DNA of 64,000 bases. It comes from Heliocidaris tuberculata (Eukaryota > Echinodermata > Echinoidea > Camarodonta > Echinometridae). The notes under the pieces were generated by a model. It was not told where the DNA came from. It did not search any database and saw nothing but the letters and a program-made list of their open reading frames with translations. Location of the stretch: contig CM046848.1 in assembly GCA_025618425.1 (NCBI GenBank), positions 25,553,616 through 25,617,615 on the forward strand, read 5' to 3'. Shown here in pieces: positions 10,726 to 55,485 of this stretch. Every line of letters begins with the position of its first letter. Within the stretch, counting starts at the first letter, position 1. Position numbers and translations under genes: made by a program.

Positions 10726-11751
10726 TCAGGTTGAATCGTGCTTGAGTTGACGACAGCAAAGGAGGCTCTTGAAGACTTCCTGAAAGTTGGGATGCTTCAG
10801 TCCGTAGATGATCGGATTTACTACGCTGTTCGCCAGCAAGATCATGTAGCTATAGAGGGTGGGAATGCTGGTACCGGGGATAATTAAATTCACGCTGTGC
10901 ACAAGGAAACAAAGCATAAGCACGCATACGACGATGAAGAGATTCTTTGTAATCTCGACCTCCATTTTGTTGATGGCTTGAATCTTTGGTGGACGAGGAT
11001 CTCGAAATGTGGACGAGGCCTTGTTCTGTAGGTCCTGCATTCTACTTGATTTGGTGTCTTCAGCAAAGGCAAGATTGTCTCGGATCCGCCTATTGTGCCG
11101 CAAAACATGGCACAGAATCAGAATGTAAAAGATCACGTTAAGAATCAGACCGATTACAAGTAAAGTTCCCTGAAGTATGATTGAATAGATATAAAATGAG
11201 TTCGTATCTATCAAAGAGCACAAGCCATAGTATTTGGTATACCCGAGAGTCCCGACGCCTAGTACAGGGGGTAAGACCATGAAGGCAAATGACTCTATCC
11301 AGATGATCACCACCACTATGGCGATTTTCTTTGGAGTGTGGATGCCCTGGTGACCACGGACAGATCTCGTAATGACGTACCAGCGGACGACAGCGATAGC
11401 GATTAGGGTCGATCCGCTACAACAAATAGAGGTAAACATGATACCCGCTACAGTTGCGCAGACCGTCTCATGAAGAGGGTAGCTTCCGGTTTGGCTTAGG
11501 AGACCCAAGCTCATGAACGGTTGGCAGAGACACGTTACAAGGTCAGTAAAAGCGAGATTGACGACCAACATGTTGGTGATCGTACGAAGCTTCTTAGCGA
11601 CGATGACAGAAATGATGACGAGGGAATTACCAAACAGTCCGATCATTGTCAAGCCAATCAAAATTGATGCAACAATAGCTCGATGGTGGAATGGTATTAC
11701 AAATGCTTCTGGACCATGTCCAGGAGTCGTTTCAAAGCTTATCAAATTCAT
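10726..11751 (-). CDS. Intronless class A (rhodopsin-like) G-protein-coupled receptor
   Basis: 341 residues, seven hydrophobic helices, no intron. It has TM1 GNSLVI (Asn42), TM2 NLAFTD (Asp70), the extracellular cysteine pair Cys98/Cys178, and TM7 NSVVNPIIYG (NPxxY, 312-316), all class A landmarks. The TM3 end reads VVRWYVITR, so the Asp and Tyr of DRY are Val and Trp while the Arg (123) is kept. TM6 (MLCFLVHSVN) lacks the usual CWxP. The third loop is short and basic. The ligand is unknown; a melatonin-receptor-like or echinoderm-expanded orphan type would fit, but I cannot assign one. The ATG at 11749-11751 is the first in frame and gives a short N-terminus with no clear N-glycosylation sequon. 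Confidence 0.9.
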   Translation of the reverse strand: MNLISFETTPGHGPEAFVIPFHHRAIVASILIGLTMIGLFGNSLVIISVIVAKKLRTITNMLVVNLAFTDLVTCLCQPFMSLGLLSQTGSYPLHETVCATVAGIMFTSICCSGSTLIAIAVVRWYVITRSVRGHQGIHTPKKIAIVVVIIWIESFAFMVLPPVLGVGTLGYTKYYGLCSLIDTNSFYIYSIILQGTLLVIGLILNVIFYILILCHVLRHNRRIRDNLAFAEDTKSSRMQDLQNKASSTFRDPRPPKIQAINKMEVEITKNLFIVVCVLMLCFLVHSVNLIIPGTSIPTLYSYMILLANSVVNPIIYGLKHPNFQEVFKSLLCCRQLKHDST

Positions 11752-12613
11752 GTTTGCACTGCCACCGTCAAGTAATCAAAATCGAGCTGTGACGTATTTT
11801 CATTATCCTTAAAAGTTTAATATAATATTTCAGTAATGTGCTATGAAAAGAAGTTTACGGTGTTGTTGTTTTCCAGAATTATCCTAGCTGGAGACGAGAT
11901 GTAAAATATCAGATCAGCCTTATTTCGTCATGCACATTAATTCTTCATAATAAATCTGGTAACTTGACAACTGGGTATACAGGTGATTCCTTCGATGAAC
12001 AAATTATCATCCGATCCGCATCGTACGTTTGGTATTTTATCAGGGGCTTCAAATCACTGAGCCAAACAATACCGATGTGAAATACAACACCATGATATTT
12101 ACTAGTTGTCGGTGACAAATGAAGACGTTGCTATGCATACCATTGACTGGGTCGATATTTTTTCTCCGTTTCCTATTTCAGCTTCTTTATACCACTGATT
12201 TGAAAGTGATGTATTACCAATTTCCTTTACCAAGGCAATTAGTTTGACATGATAATAGGTGCAGAAATTAGTAGTCGAAACACTAAAGGGAAATGAACCC
12301 TTTCATTTATGAAATCAGAAATTCAGAGAATTATCAGTTTGAGATACAATAAATCTGACAAATAACATGAATAATAAGGAAGTTATGAATTTTTGAAAAC
12401 TGAGATCGCTAAAGATATGGAGATCCTTGCATGGGTAGTTCGGTCAAGATGTGTGATGTCATACATAGAGAACTTTCCTATTTGCTTTGTACGTAAACTG
12501 CTCAAAGTATCCCTTTTCAACTCATATGTTCGTTATCCAACCAGACAAAGCCATTCTTATCACCTTCCACACACTCGAACAGCTTGTGCACACAAGACAG
12601 TTATATTTACAGG

Positions 12614-12736
12614 TGCAAAATATTGTGGAATGACCTCCCCCCAGACTTAAGTAATACCGGCTCACTGTATATATTTAAACGCAAAATCAAAATATCCATC
12701 TTAAATACTTACACCATCCATCTTGTGGCTCCCTAG
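12614..12736 (+). mobile_element. 3' remnant of a LINE (non-LTR retrotransposon)
   Basis: The frame CKILWNDLPPDL...SLYIFKRKIK ending at TAG resembles the extreme C-terminus of CR1/Jockey-type reverse transcriptase proteins (LWN-LP, FK--LK). Nothing upstream of the short tail is intact. Confidence 0.6.
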
Positions 12737-12840
12737 TTATGGACTATACCCCTCTTCTCCTCTATTTTATTATTTTTTCTTTTTGAATGTTTCCTTAAGA
12801 TCATCTCTCATATACATGTAATAATGTATTTTATTCTTAA

Positions 12841-13231
12841 TAAAGGGATTCGGTAACTTTGTGGAGGCTTGATTTAATAAATTGTTGAATTTTGATATCT
12901 GTCTTGTATAATGATTTTCAGAAGGATAAATAAATAGCCAGGCATAGAAAGGTTTTCAAATATATAATGCTATTATCAAGATATCTATGACTGAATACTC
13001 CCATTTACGAAAGCGTATGGCCATACGCTTTAGTCTAACACTGAGTCTATGGGGGAAAATGAGTCTTGCAATTCCGGTCACTTGCATATGTTTACTTTTG
13101 TGAAGCAGATGATGATTTTGAAGTGCTTTTTTTCCCTGGGCTTCAATTTCACACCATATAACATACACTGATAGCATGTAAGGCCAGGCAGCTCAGATTT
13201 TATCAAGCCTCTACAAAGTTACCAAATCACT
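12841..13231. mobile_element. TTAA-type TIR element, uninterrupted copy
   Basis: Ends AAAGGGATTCGGTAACTTTG and CAAAGTTACCAAATCACTTT, an imperfect inverted repeat next to TTAA. It also contains internal inverted GCGTATGGCCATACGC. It matches 18735-19395 closely and shows that copy without its nested insertion. Confidence 0.75.
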
Positions 13232-13940
13232 TTAAATTTAAGGGAATCTACAATATTACAAGCCTACCTTTTCTACTAGATTCCTTCATAATTCAAGCCA
13301 AATTCGTTTGTCTTGTCCCAACTTTAAAATGATGGAAATATTGATCTGTGTCTCTGTATGTTCACTTGCATTTCTTTCTTCTTCTTTTGTTGAAAGTATT
13401 ATATAAAGATATTTTCCTATCTTTATATATATTACACTAAGGATTTTGGGCCTTTTCTTTTGTTTGAATAGGCGCCTCCCCTGGCTCTTGAGTTCCCCAC
13501 CTTTTGGTACCCACGGGCGGGGAATAGTCCCCAGATGGTCGGGAGGCACTTTTTAAGTGCTGAAGTGAGGTCCATATTTCATAAATTCATTTTTAAACAT
13601 TGAATATCTGGAGGGAGTAATATTTCTGTCGATGGAACAGCTCACTGTCGTAGCACGGAAAAAATACCTTCTGTTATGCCCCCAACCCATACCGATTACC
13701 TGTGAAGGGGAGAAACTTCATTGGTGTATTGCCAAAGAACAACGTGACGTATTCTCCAAGGCCATGTCCGCATGTGTATATTGGCTTCAGTGTGCATGTG
13801 TATGGCGCAACAACAGCGCACGTGCATGTACATGTACTGCATGCATTACTATTTGTAGCTTCATGGTTACGTACACAGTTTAGTGCGTGTGTAACTCTAT
13901 GGTTTCACGGCGGCCGCCGGGGTGGGGCCGGGGGGGGGGG

Positions 13941-13988
13941 CAGTGGCGGATCCAGGGGGCCAAAAAAGGGCGCCAAAAATGCTGAGGA

Positions 13989-14028
<40 letters not shown>

Positions 14029-14127
14029 TGTCAGAGATTTTTTGAGTGAAAAAAAGGGGCCAAAAATGCTGAGAAAATTTTGTAAAGATTGAGCCCCCTC
14101 CCTCAAGAAATCCTGGATCCGCCACTG
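13941..14127. mobile_element. hAT-like MITE
   Basis: CAGTGGCGGATCCAGG at the left and CCTGGATCCGCCACTG at the right are exact inverted repeats. The inside carries an AAAAATGCTGAGGACC repeat, a poly-T tract and TTGCTTGTCAGAGATTTTTT, a module shared with other copies at 36.4 kb, 35.0 kb and 58.9 kb. It sits in a poly-G context, so a target duplication cannot be read. Confidence 0.75.
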
Positions 14128-14129
14128 GG

Positions 14130-14737
14130 GGGGCGGGGAGCATGTCTCATTGAAGCCAGTACATCATCCACATACACGAAAACGGATCAAAAGGTACCTT
14201 TTCAGCAATGACCGCATAACCCGGGTTACGCGTTTAGGGTGTCAAAAAAAAAGCAAAAATCAAGAAAAAGGGTGTCAAATTCAGAGATGATAGATCCGCG
14301 GAAGGGGGGGGGGGTGAATATAGATCGGTAATGCGTTCCAAATTAGGTTAAATTTCTTTTACGGTTCCTTTTTGGCTAAAAAGAGGTCTATGATGATGAT
14401 GTAATCCTCAGACAGGATGTGAAATACCAAGCAAGATATAAAATCGCCGTTAATGGTGTATAAATCAAAGATAGACGGGTTTCTTGTTTAGGGTATCAAA
14501 ATCTGCTCCTGCAATCTGCTTTTTAATTCAGCAAGTAATTTACGCGGATGATGTACAGGTCTCAATGAGACATCCCGGGGGGGGGGGGGGTTGTCGTGAT
14601 CGATTCGGATCGCTTCAGGTGTCCGTAAACTTTTCTGCCTTTTATTTGTGAAAATTCGGCTCCTCTGGAAGTTTGATTTATGTAAGCATTCCATTACTTT
14701 ATAAATTGAACTTTCAACAGGTTTTTTGTTTGTTGGT

Positions 14738-14771
<34 letters not shown>

Positions 14772-16550
14772 GGGGGGCTGTTTCTTAGTTGAACTTAATT
14801 CTTTCTGTGCTACAATTGTTTGTTTTATTGTTGGGATAGATGTTCCATGAGACAGGGTGAAGGGGAGGAACATGTAACTGTTAGATGTAAAAAAAAAAAA
14901 AAGAAAAGAGGGAGGGGGATTTCGGCCACTTCATATTTTAGGACTCTTTATTTCAATTTATTTCTACTTTTTGCTCATATCATGGAAGCATGGAAAATGA
15001 AAACAATACATAGGATTAGGGTTGGGGCCGGTTAGGATTTGGCTTAGGGTTAATGTTTAGGGTTAGGGTTTAGGGTTTACGTAACCGCACATTTGGGTGG
15101 CTGTCGCATAAGTCATTCCTATTATCAACAACTAAATTGACATGAATGGGGAAAATGGCCCTCATACCGTTGGAAACATGTTATTCTATAATCACCTCAA
15201 ATATATTATTTATTCCCTTATGACAGACTAAACCGATCTGTAGACATCATTCGGGGGAGGGGAGGTGTAGGAGATCACGTCACTTAGGAATATCGGTTGC
15301 CACGGTGTAAAGAAGGAGCCCCCCCCCCCCCCCCCCCCCCAACCAAAATTTCCTTCGAAAATATTTCCACTATGATATGAATACGTATAGGATATTAATC
15401 CTGTCTCCCCTCGCGCTGGGGGTGATGGGGGTGGGGTACGATAAGGAAAGGTCAATCCGTCGGTCCTCCCAAGACTTATAAGGGGGCCATAACCCCCCTG
15501 AAAAGAAAATGACAATAAATTCATTTTTTTCTCATTTTTGCATCCTTTACAAGGGACGTACCGCTAATTATGCATGTTATGTTTTGATGGCCTTAATTTC
15601 TCTGAGTATTAAACCACAGAAACATGGCAAGATCAAATCCCTCCCTCTAGCTCTATGCATGGATATATAGTATTCGAACATAATTATATCCATGCTCTAT
15701 GTGCGAGAATCCCGCCGGGTGTAAATGAGATCGTGTGTCTCCACAGGCCACAGGGCCGACGTAACATAAATGAATATCATTAAGTCATTCATAAAATAAA
15801 AAAGTCGTCATATTTAGTCTTTATCAAGATGAAAATGTATTTTCTTCAAAACCCATGCAAGATTTGGATAAATTATATATACTCACATGTTGTAAATACT
15901 TCTTGGTAAAAAAAAAAAATAACACTTTACCCGACTTTTTTTTTTTATTCACTTGATTATTGTGACAAATATACGGTACTGTGATTAATCATAAACACAG
16001 CTAGCGCCCGTGGATGTCCACGGGCTGCTTCTGCTAGTATTGTTGTAATAATGCAACGGTCATTGTTTATGTTCCATTCATGTGATTTGAAATATGAAAC
16101 AAACTGAAACTGAAAAACTGATACTAAATGGGAAACAGACATTTTTTTCACGGGAGGACATGCAGACATATATTACCCATGATCACATATATTACCCATG
16201 ATGTATCATGGACAAAAAGTTGTTCTGTCATTAAAATAGACAAAGGGGGGTATTTCAGATGATTTTTCGTTATCATACCAAATGTATATGAGACACGAAT
16301 AAGCAAGAAAAACAAAACAAAACGGGAATTGGACCAACTAAGCATAATTAATAATAGAACAAGCGAGAATAAGACAAATTTTCATGTTTTTGATAAGATG
16401 AAAATTAGACGAGGTGATATTAAGAACTCTGAATTACTTGTTCTTTCTAAGCTTAAAGGGAGCGAAAAGTCGCCAATCGTGGTGTTTTGGAGCTTGGCCC
16501 TGTTCGGGTAATATTCAGGAATCTTCGTACATCTTCGGTAAATGCATGAA
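14130..16550. other. No gene recognised
   Basis: This stretch has G/C homopolymers (about 14577-14590, 15320-15341), poly-T and poly-A tracts, TTAGGG-like degenerate repeats at 15005-15080, and a direct repeat (ACATATATTACCCATGAT) near 16167-16201. Open frames here are short and cross homopolymers. Confidence 0.5.
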
Positions 16551-16899
16551 TTGTGTGTATGCAGCCAGGCACCTGGGAACGATTTTGTTATTGGGGGTGC
16601 TGTGAGCGAAAAAAAAAAGGTCCTCAGCATTTTGGGGTCTCTTTTGAAGTCCAAAAAAATCTCTTACAAGCAAAAAAAAAAAGCGTTTTAGGGTCTCCTT
16701 TTAACTACTTTTTAGCTACAGCACCCCCAGCACCCCCGGCTCCCAGGGGCCTGTATGCCCGCATTCGACCGAAGAAAGACGAAATGAACAACCCAACTGA
16801 CAAACTACCCCACCCTCGACGGCAATTTTGTTCGCTGCTCAAAGATTGTTGTTATGCACGACCGTGCAATAGGGGCAAGCTAATAAAATTGAACGTGCA

Positions 16900-17062
16900 T
16901 GGATATCGAGCGGTGGCTTTCTTTAATTTACAGAGGGGGTTTTGCTCATGCTGGGCCTTTGCTGTGAAATGCTCTCCCTCGAGAGATTAGAAACGGCAGA
17001 TCAGGTGAAGTGTTCAAAAATAGTCTAAATACTTATTTGTTAAATTTGACCTATAATTAATT
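16900..17062 (+). pseudogene. LINE C-terminal remnant
   Basis: The frame NALPREIRNGRSGEVFKNSL then NTYLLNLTYN-stop resembles the FK--L tail of non-LTR retrotransposon proteins. The expected Trp codon just before NALP is TGA, so this copy is dead. A (GT)n run follows at 17139-17180. Confidence 0.55.
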
Positions 17063-17138
17063 GCTTCTTTCCTTTTTTATGTTCTCTCCACTCATATTGT
17101 ATTTTTGTGTCTATGTTTTTTTGTTTGTTTTGTTTGGG

Positions 17139-17180
<42 letters not shown>

Positions 17181-17684
17181 TTTCGACTTTGGCACTTAGT
17201 GCGCCTTGAGCATTTGATTTCAAGTGGATTTGGTGCCTTACAAATCATATATATATAGTTATTTACCAGGCTAATTCAGAATTAGATAGGAGGAAATCCT
17301 GACGCCTGTCGGAAAGCAACCATTTCTTCAAGCTGATCATACCTGTTTATGCTCTTGTTTAATGCTGCTCTGATATTTATGTTAGGGAACCTGAATTACA
17401 AGCTCTGCCTTCCAAGGTTTCCTCCACAATACATCTAGCATTTATTTACTTACCAATTACAGCGTAAATTTCATTTTGTTTTAAAACCGAATTTACGTGC
17501 TAGATTTCATTCTTAATAATTTTTCTATGCTCATAATGATTTTTGTAAACTAAAAGTCTTTGTAAATTATTTGCTGTTATTGTGGAAATGAATGAAATGA
17601 AATGAAATACTATTGTTGACGGTAAAAGCAAGCTGAAATGGGGAGCGAAATCGGGTTATTTCATTCAGATACCGAGCAAGGGAG

Positions 17685-18666
17685 CAGTGGCGGCACCAGG
17701 ATTTTTAAAGTGGTGGGGGGCAAATGGGGGGCAAAAGAAAATGTTGGGGGGGGGGGGCAAGGGCGGACAAAAAAATTTTTGACACTTTTTGTAGTGAAAA
17801 TGTACAGAATATTCGGCTATAAACCTACCCAGATATGAGGACATTTTGAGCATCTAGCTGAACTGCCCGATTATAAAGAGGTGTTAGTTATATACTGCGA
17901 GCGAGCGAAGCGAGCGAGCAAAAATTTTGACATTTTTCGAAGTAAAAATGTACAGAAATTACATATTCGGCTATAAAACTACCCCAATATGCATGAGGAC
18001 ATTTGAGCATCTTGCTGCCCGATTATGAGGTGGTGGTTATTTATTGCGAACACTTTTTGTCGTAAAAATGTACAGAAATTATATTCGGCTATGAAACTAC
18101 TCAGATATGAGGACATTTGAGCATCTTGCTGCCCGATAATAAGGTGGTAGTTATACATTGCGAACGGGCAAAAATTTTGAAACTTTTTGTGACGAAAATG
18201 TACAGAAATGATTATTTGGCTATAAAACTACCCCAATATGAGGACATTTGATCATCTCGCGGCCTGATTATGTAGTGGGAGTTATAGGCCTGTATTACGA
18301 GCGAGCGAAGCGAGCGAGCAAAAATTTTGACACTATTATAGTGGAAATGTACAGAAATTATTCGGCTATAAAACTACCCAAATATGAGGACATTTACACG
18401 AGCTGAGCGAACAAATTTGCCCCATGCCCCCCCCCACCTTGATGCCGCCACTGCTTTCCCAGTTTCCGTTTTCTTTCTTTTTCCTTCTTTTCTCCATTCC
18501 TTTTTCACTTTTTTCTTTCCTTTTCTTTTCTTTTTCATTTTCCAACCTTTTATTTCTTTTCACTCCGAAAATTATTGGGGGGGGGGCAACTGGGGGGGCA
18601 AAGCTTCTGAATGGGGGGGCAAATGCCCCCCATGCCCCCCCCCCCCCCCCCTTGGTGCCGCGACTG
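17685..18666. mobile_element. hAT-like element, 0.98 kb, with internal tandem repeats
   Basis: Starts CAGTGGCGGCACCAGG and ends CCTTGGTGCCGCGACTG, flanked on both sides by the 8-bp direct repeat CAAGGGAG (17677-17684 and 18667-18674). Inside are four or five degenerate ~125-bp repeats with AAAATGTACAGAAATTA and ACTACCCCAATATG, and the motif GCGAGCGAAGCGAGCGAGC twice. No transposase is visible. Confidence 0.85.
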
Positions 18667-18734
18667 CAAGGGAGATCTTTCGGTCACAATATGCCGAAAT
18701 TTGGGGTTATAAAATATTGAAAAACACTGTTTAA

Positions 18735-19395
18735 AGGGATTCGGTAACTTTGTGGAGGCTTGATTTAATAAATTGTTGAATTTTGATATCTGCCTTGTAT
18801 AATGATGTTCAGAAGGATAAATAAATAGCCAGGCATAGAAAGGCTTTCAAGTATACAATGCTATTATTAAGATATCTATGACTGAATACTCCCATTTACG
18901 GAAGCGTATGGCCATACGCTTTACTCTAACACTGGGTCTATGGGGTAAAATGAGTCTGGCGTTTCCGGTCACTTGCATATGTTTACTTTTGTGAAGCAGA
19001 TGATGATTTTGAAGTGCTTTCTTTTTTCCTGGGCTTCATGTTTACACCATATTACATACCAGGGGCGGCGCTACAGGGGGGGGGGGCAGAGGGGGCGACC
19101 GCCCCCCTATGATTTTTTCAAGTAGTGAAAAAAGAAAAAAAAAAGAAGAAAAAAGAAGAAAAGGAGGAAGAAAAGGGAAGAAAGAAGAAAGAGGAGTATT
19201 AAAAAGAGAGGTCTTAAACATATAACTCTATATTACCCCTGTTATTTAATGGAGAAAAAATATGACGTCATCTTTAGGTCGTCTTGCCCCTCCTATATCA
19301 AAATACCCTGGCGCCGCCCCTGTTACATACACTGATAGCAAGTAAGGCCAGGCAGCTCAGATTTTATCAAGCCTCTACAAAGTTACCAAATCACT
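18735..19395. mobile_element. TTAA-type TIR element, copy interrupted by a hAT-like MITE
   Basis: The same ends as 12841-13231, with TTAA at 18731-18734 and at 19396-19399. The piggyBac-like target preference is inferred from the TTAA alone. Confidence 0.75.
19060..19322. mobile_element. hAT-like MITE nested in the TTAA element
   Basis: Starts CAGGGGCGGCGCTACAGG and ends CCTGGCGCCGCCCCTG, with 8-bp target duplication TTACATAC at 19052-19059 and 19323-19330. The related element at 12841-13231 shows the empty site with a single ...ACATAC. Confidence 0.9.
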
Positions 19396-20059
19396 TTAAA
19401 GATTATGCTGAGTTCTTGTCATGCATCTTGTCATAAAATGTTAGAAGCAATTGGGAAAGACTTGTTTTGTAGTGCATAAAATTTGGTGTATACGGCGGGG
19501 GTTTTGGAATCACCAAAATGATAAAAAATTGAATCGAGTCTTGCTAAAAATCACATTCACCTCACACAGAAATGAGTATATGGAACTACACAAACACATG
19601 TGGCATGAAAATTTGGTTCAAACTTTACTGGTATTTCTCGTCAAATTTCGAACATGAGGGCATTTGAAGAGCAAATTTTTTTTCAAGGTACGTTATTTTC
19701 TGCTATATTCTTCCAAAAACAAAATGAGAAAGCTCAGTACACACATATTTCTTACCTCTACCAGAACTTAACCTTCTCTTCAATTTGATCAATATTTCAA
19801 ACAAACCGAATTCCCCAAGGTAAATATGATATTGTGCCTAGGGGAAAAAACAGCACGGTGGGGAGATGCTACTAAATTGGACGAGACGTATACGTACAAG
19901 CCAATATCTGCCTGTCTCGTGCTCAGTTTTTAATCGTCTGTGAAATCCGACCTCGTTGAGCGACCCCACAATCTAAATTATCCTTATTATGATTGACGCT
20001 ACATTTCCTGGTAATTGTATTCGTCACTGCTACTAATATATCTATGATTTGAACTGACA

Positions 20060-20240
20060 TTCATGGTGAGGACTCTGTGCAGGCTTATTTTGTTTATACA
20101 TGATCGCTACACTAGCTAATGTTGGCACAGAGGAAATCTCTTTCAGCATGCTTTTAACAAGTTTGATATACGCTTCATTCATCATGTTCATAAAGCGCCT
20201 TTCCAAGAGATACAAAGACTTTGCCATTAACGCTATCCTA
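20060..20240. repeat. Dispersed repeat shared with positions 1-130
   Basis: TCTTTGTATCTCTTGGAAAGGCGCTT and AAAAGCATGCTGAAAGAGAT (read on the minus strand) match segments in the first 130 bases of the window, in the opposite orientation. It may be a SINE or LINE tail; the open frames over it are not conserved. Confidence 0.5.
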
Positions 20241-20580
20241 TCTTTACATTTTTGTTTTGTTGTTTTTTTTTTTGTTTTGGTCTAAATTATTGAAGGACAC
20301 CACTTTCATTATTACTGGATACGTCGCCAGCCAAAAAAAAAAATAATAAAAAATTGTTTATTATTATTTTAATTATTTGGGGACTACACAGTGGGGCACT
20401 CATTTTCTTCGTAGCCATGTGTAGAATTTCGTGCTTTTATATAACTTCATGTTTTTTTTATGTATCTCATGCAAAGTTTACTTTATAATATAGTCATATA
20501 TAAATGCAAGATAGATGTTGACGGAGAAAAACTAGATACATGATATACAAACGCATACTTAAAACAAAATGAAGTACGTT

Positions 20581-20605
20581 TTATTATTATCATTATTATT
20601 ATTAT

Positions 20606-20652
<47 letters not shown>

Positions 20653-20690
20653 GTAGTAGTGTAGTAGAAGTAGTAGTAGTAGTAGTAGTA
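20581..20690. repeat. (ATT)n/(AGT)n compound microsatellite
   Basis: ATTATT runs followed by about 30 AGT units with interruptions. Confidence 0.95.
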
Positions 20691-21572
20691 TTCGGTCACA
20701 AAATGATACATGATATTTAGAGAAATATCGACAGAGTGCATACAAGTAAAGAATAACAAATATACCTTCACAAAACATATCTATCTTTATGTAAATAAAT
20801 TTAGATTGGTGTACATGTATTTGATATAACGAAGTTTAAAATATGATACATTGATATTCATACATTAAAGAAAACTATGACAAGTGTTGTCCTGTTTTAC
20901 TTTCAAATACGGATTTTTCAGATTGGGGTCATTTAACCAAGATGGTAGTTTTGTTCTTTTATCAAACTTACATAATTATATGGATCTTTTATGGAAGCCT
21001 GAAGAATAAAATCGAACTGATAAAGCATATAATTTCTAATTTCCTACACTGAATTACCTAATAAATAATCGAAGTGAAAATGGATTACATAATGTGACTT
21101 CCTCCTTCTCCTCCCAAATTAGAAAGTAAACAACGCTGAATGGAGAGCATGGAGATAAATGTATGTAATCTACTACACTTCTGGGTAAGAAAGTAACTAC
21201 ACTTATTCATAAAAATGATAATTCAGCACATGCAATCACAATTTGTTTTGGATATTCGTAAGAAATACATCATGGACAAAATTCCGGACTCTTTATCTAC
21301 GGTAGATAACAACTAACAATTTGTTATTATAATTGTTAATGAGATCACTAATTAATATAAAACTTTATTCATCATTATTTTCAAATTCTTTTTGTTGTTT
21401 CTAAAACTTAAAAAACCTCCCTTCTGCCTTCCTCCCATTCTTTGCATTCATGCTTTTATTCTATTTTGATAATTATTATTGGGAAGACATTCATTACATT
21501 ATCTTCCTATGTAATAAGAATGAGAATGAGAATGAACAATATCAATAATAACAATCACTACAGAAACTGAAG

Positions 21573-21692
21573 GAGTATAGTAGTAATAGTAGTAGTAGTA
21601 GTAGTAGTAATAATAATAATAATAATAATGATAATAATAGTAATAATAATAATGATAATAATAATGATAATAATAACAATAATAATAATAAC
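21573..21692. repeat. (AGT)n/(AAT)n microsatellite
   Basis: AGTAGTAGT then AATAATAAT with ATG interruptions. A further (AAC)n tract is at 22019-22041. The DNA from 20690 to 22370 is otherwise AT-rich with no gene seen; it should contain the 3' UTR of the factor B-like gene. Confidence 0.9.
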
Positions 21693-22376
21693 AGTGCTAC
21701 AAATACTTCTACAGCTGTTAATCATGCATGTGTTATATGTTTTCTATTACAATCGGAAGTTCTAGGTTTCCGTATGCAAGGTATGATAAATTAATTACAA
21801 TATACAAAGGCAAATTATGAAATATGCAATGATCCCTTAAATATTTAAGCAGGTTAATTGCAAAAAAGTCGGCCTAGGACATTTTAAATTTAAGAAAATA
21901 ACTAATACAACAAGATCATATCACTGGATATATCATTTATAACAATAAATGAGTCATTCTTTCAACCATGACAAAGATACTTTCAACAAACAAAAAAAAA
22001 AAAAAAAAAGAAGAAAACAACAACAACAACAACAACAACAAACAATACCAATTCTTTTTTAAAAGAATAATACAAAACATAATTGAGGAAATAGAACTTC
22101 TTTTTATCGTAAACATGGTAAAGTCATGAAATTAGATGGAGACAATTATCCGATAAACGGAAATTGGGTTTGGAAGGCCAGGAACAAATACAAATATGTT
22201 TTATGTATGAAATACCGCATCATTATATCATGTAAACGTTTTGCCATGGTCAAAGTAACGAAACTGAGAACAGAAAAGATTATTCAGCACATGAGAAAAG
22301 GGGTTGTATTACTTAATATTATGGTGTCACTGACTTCTGGGCCATCATCAGCTCAATTAGTTTTCAAAGATGATGA

Positions 22377-54375
<31,999 letters not shown>

Positions 54376-55349
54376 TGCACCAATCAGCGGATCGCCTTCT
54401 CAGACAAACACTAAATAAATCAATTAAATATGAGATGAAATAATGGCATTCACCTAAATTGCAGAGTCAAATTGAAAGCTTTTAGAAGTATGTCAATAAA
54501 TCACAGAATGAGCTCCTTCTGAAAGAGTAGTTGACGTTTTAAGCAAATTGATACACAAAGAAAGGTCTATACATATATTACTTTACTCTTGGTACTTAGA
54601 TTTAGTTCTCCTGGTATGGCGAATGCAGTCACCTTGTGCGTGACGATATTCTTGTACAGAATGAGCATCATTTCCTGATACGTTTCGCTAAATTACCACT
54701 TGTAATTGGTAAAATATGTAACAAACAAACATAGATATACATTATATTACAAGAAAAACAAGCTTACGTAGACCATGTCAGAAATCAAAAGTTGCATGGA
54801 TCAGCTAGTTCTGTTACACATAGTATACCACATATTATACCATCGTGAACTTTACAGTTAATAAGGATATCAACTAATAAATTGAAGGAAAACACAAATG
54901 CAAATATAAGTGGAATAACTCTATACTCGTGCGTAGGACTTTTAATAGGAAGTGTATCAGAGTGTAACAAAAATATGTCTAACTGAAATGGCCAAGATAG
55001 AAAAGGAGGGAGAGAGTGAGCGGGGGGGGGGGGGGGGGGGGGAGAGGAAAAAAAAAGGGCAGAAATTTATCAGATTTTGCCCATCATGGCATTATAGTCA
55101 GACAAAGCTACAAACTGTTAAGCCTGGCTCACATAAGGCTTCATTTGCTGACGCTAGGACCGCGTCGGTGACTTGTAAGGTATCTAGCGCGTCATGTCGG
55201 AGTGGTATCGTTAAAAAGTAATTGAAAAATGAACAGTCCAAAGTCCAAACAGTTCTTCTAATAACTGACGTATATTATGGATTAATTGCCTTCACAGGTT
55301 TAATTTTCGCAGGTAATGACACAATCGAAATGACGCATCGTGTGAGCCG

Positions 55350-55485
55350 GGCCCTGTTTCACAAAACTTGTCATCAGTGACAAGTTGCAATAACTGTTAT
55401 AAGCTACTGAAATCCTTGCATCTGATTGGCTGAGATCAAATTTGTCGGTAATAATCACTGACAAAACACTTGATGAAACGCCCCC
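55350..55485. mobile_element. Palindromic MITE, GGGGAGCGTTTCATC family, copy 4
   Basis: GGCCCTGTTTCACAAAACTT at the left and CACTTGATGAAACGCCCCC at the right, core inverted relative to the copy at 50671. Confidence 0.85.

Noticed and set aside
15005..15080. TTAGGG-like stretch as interstitial telomere
   Set aside because: The units are irregular (TTAGGATT, TTAGGGTTTAGGG) and short; a chance or decayed simple repeat fits better.
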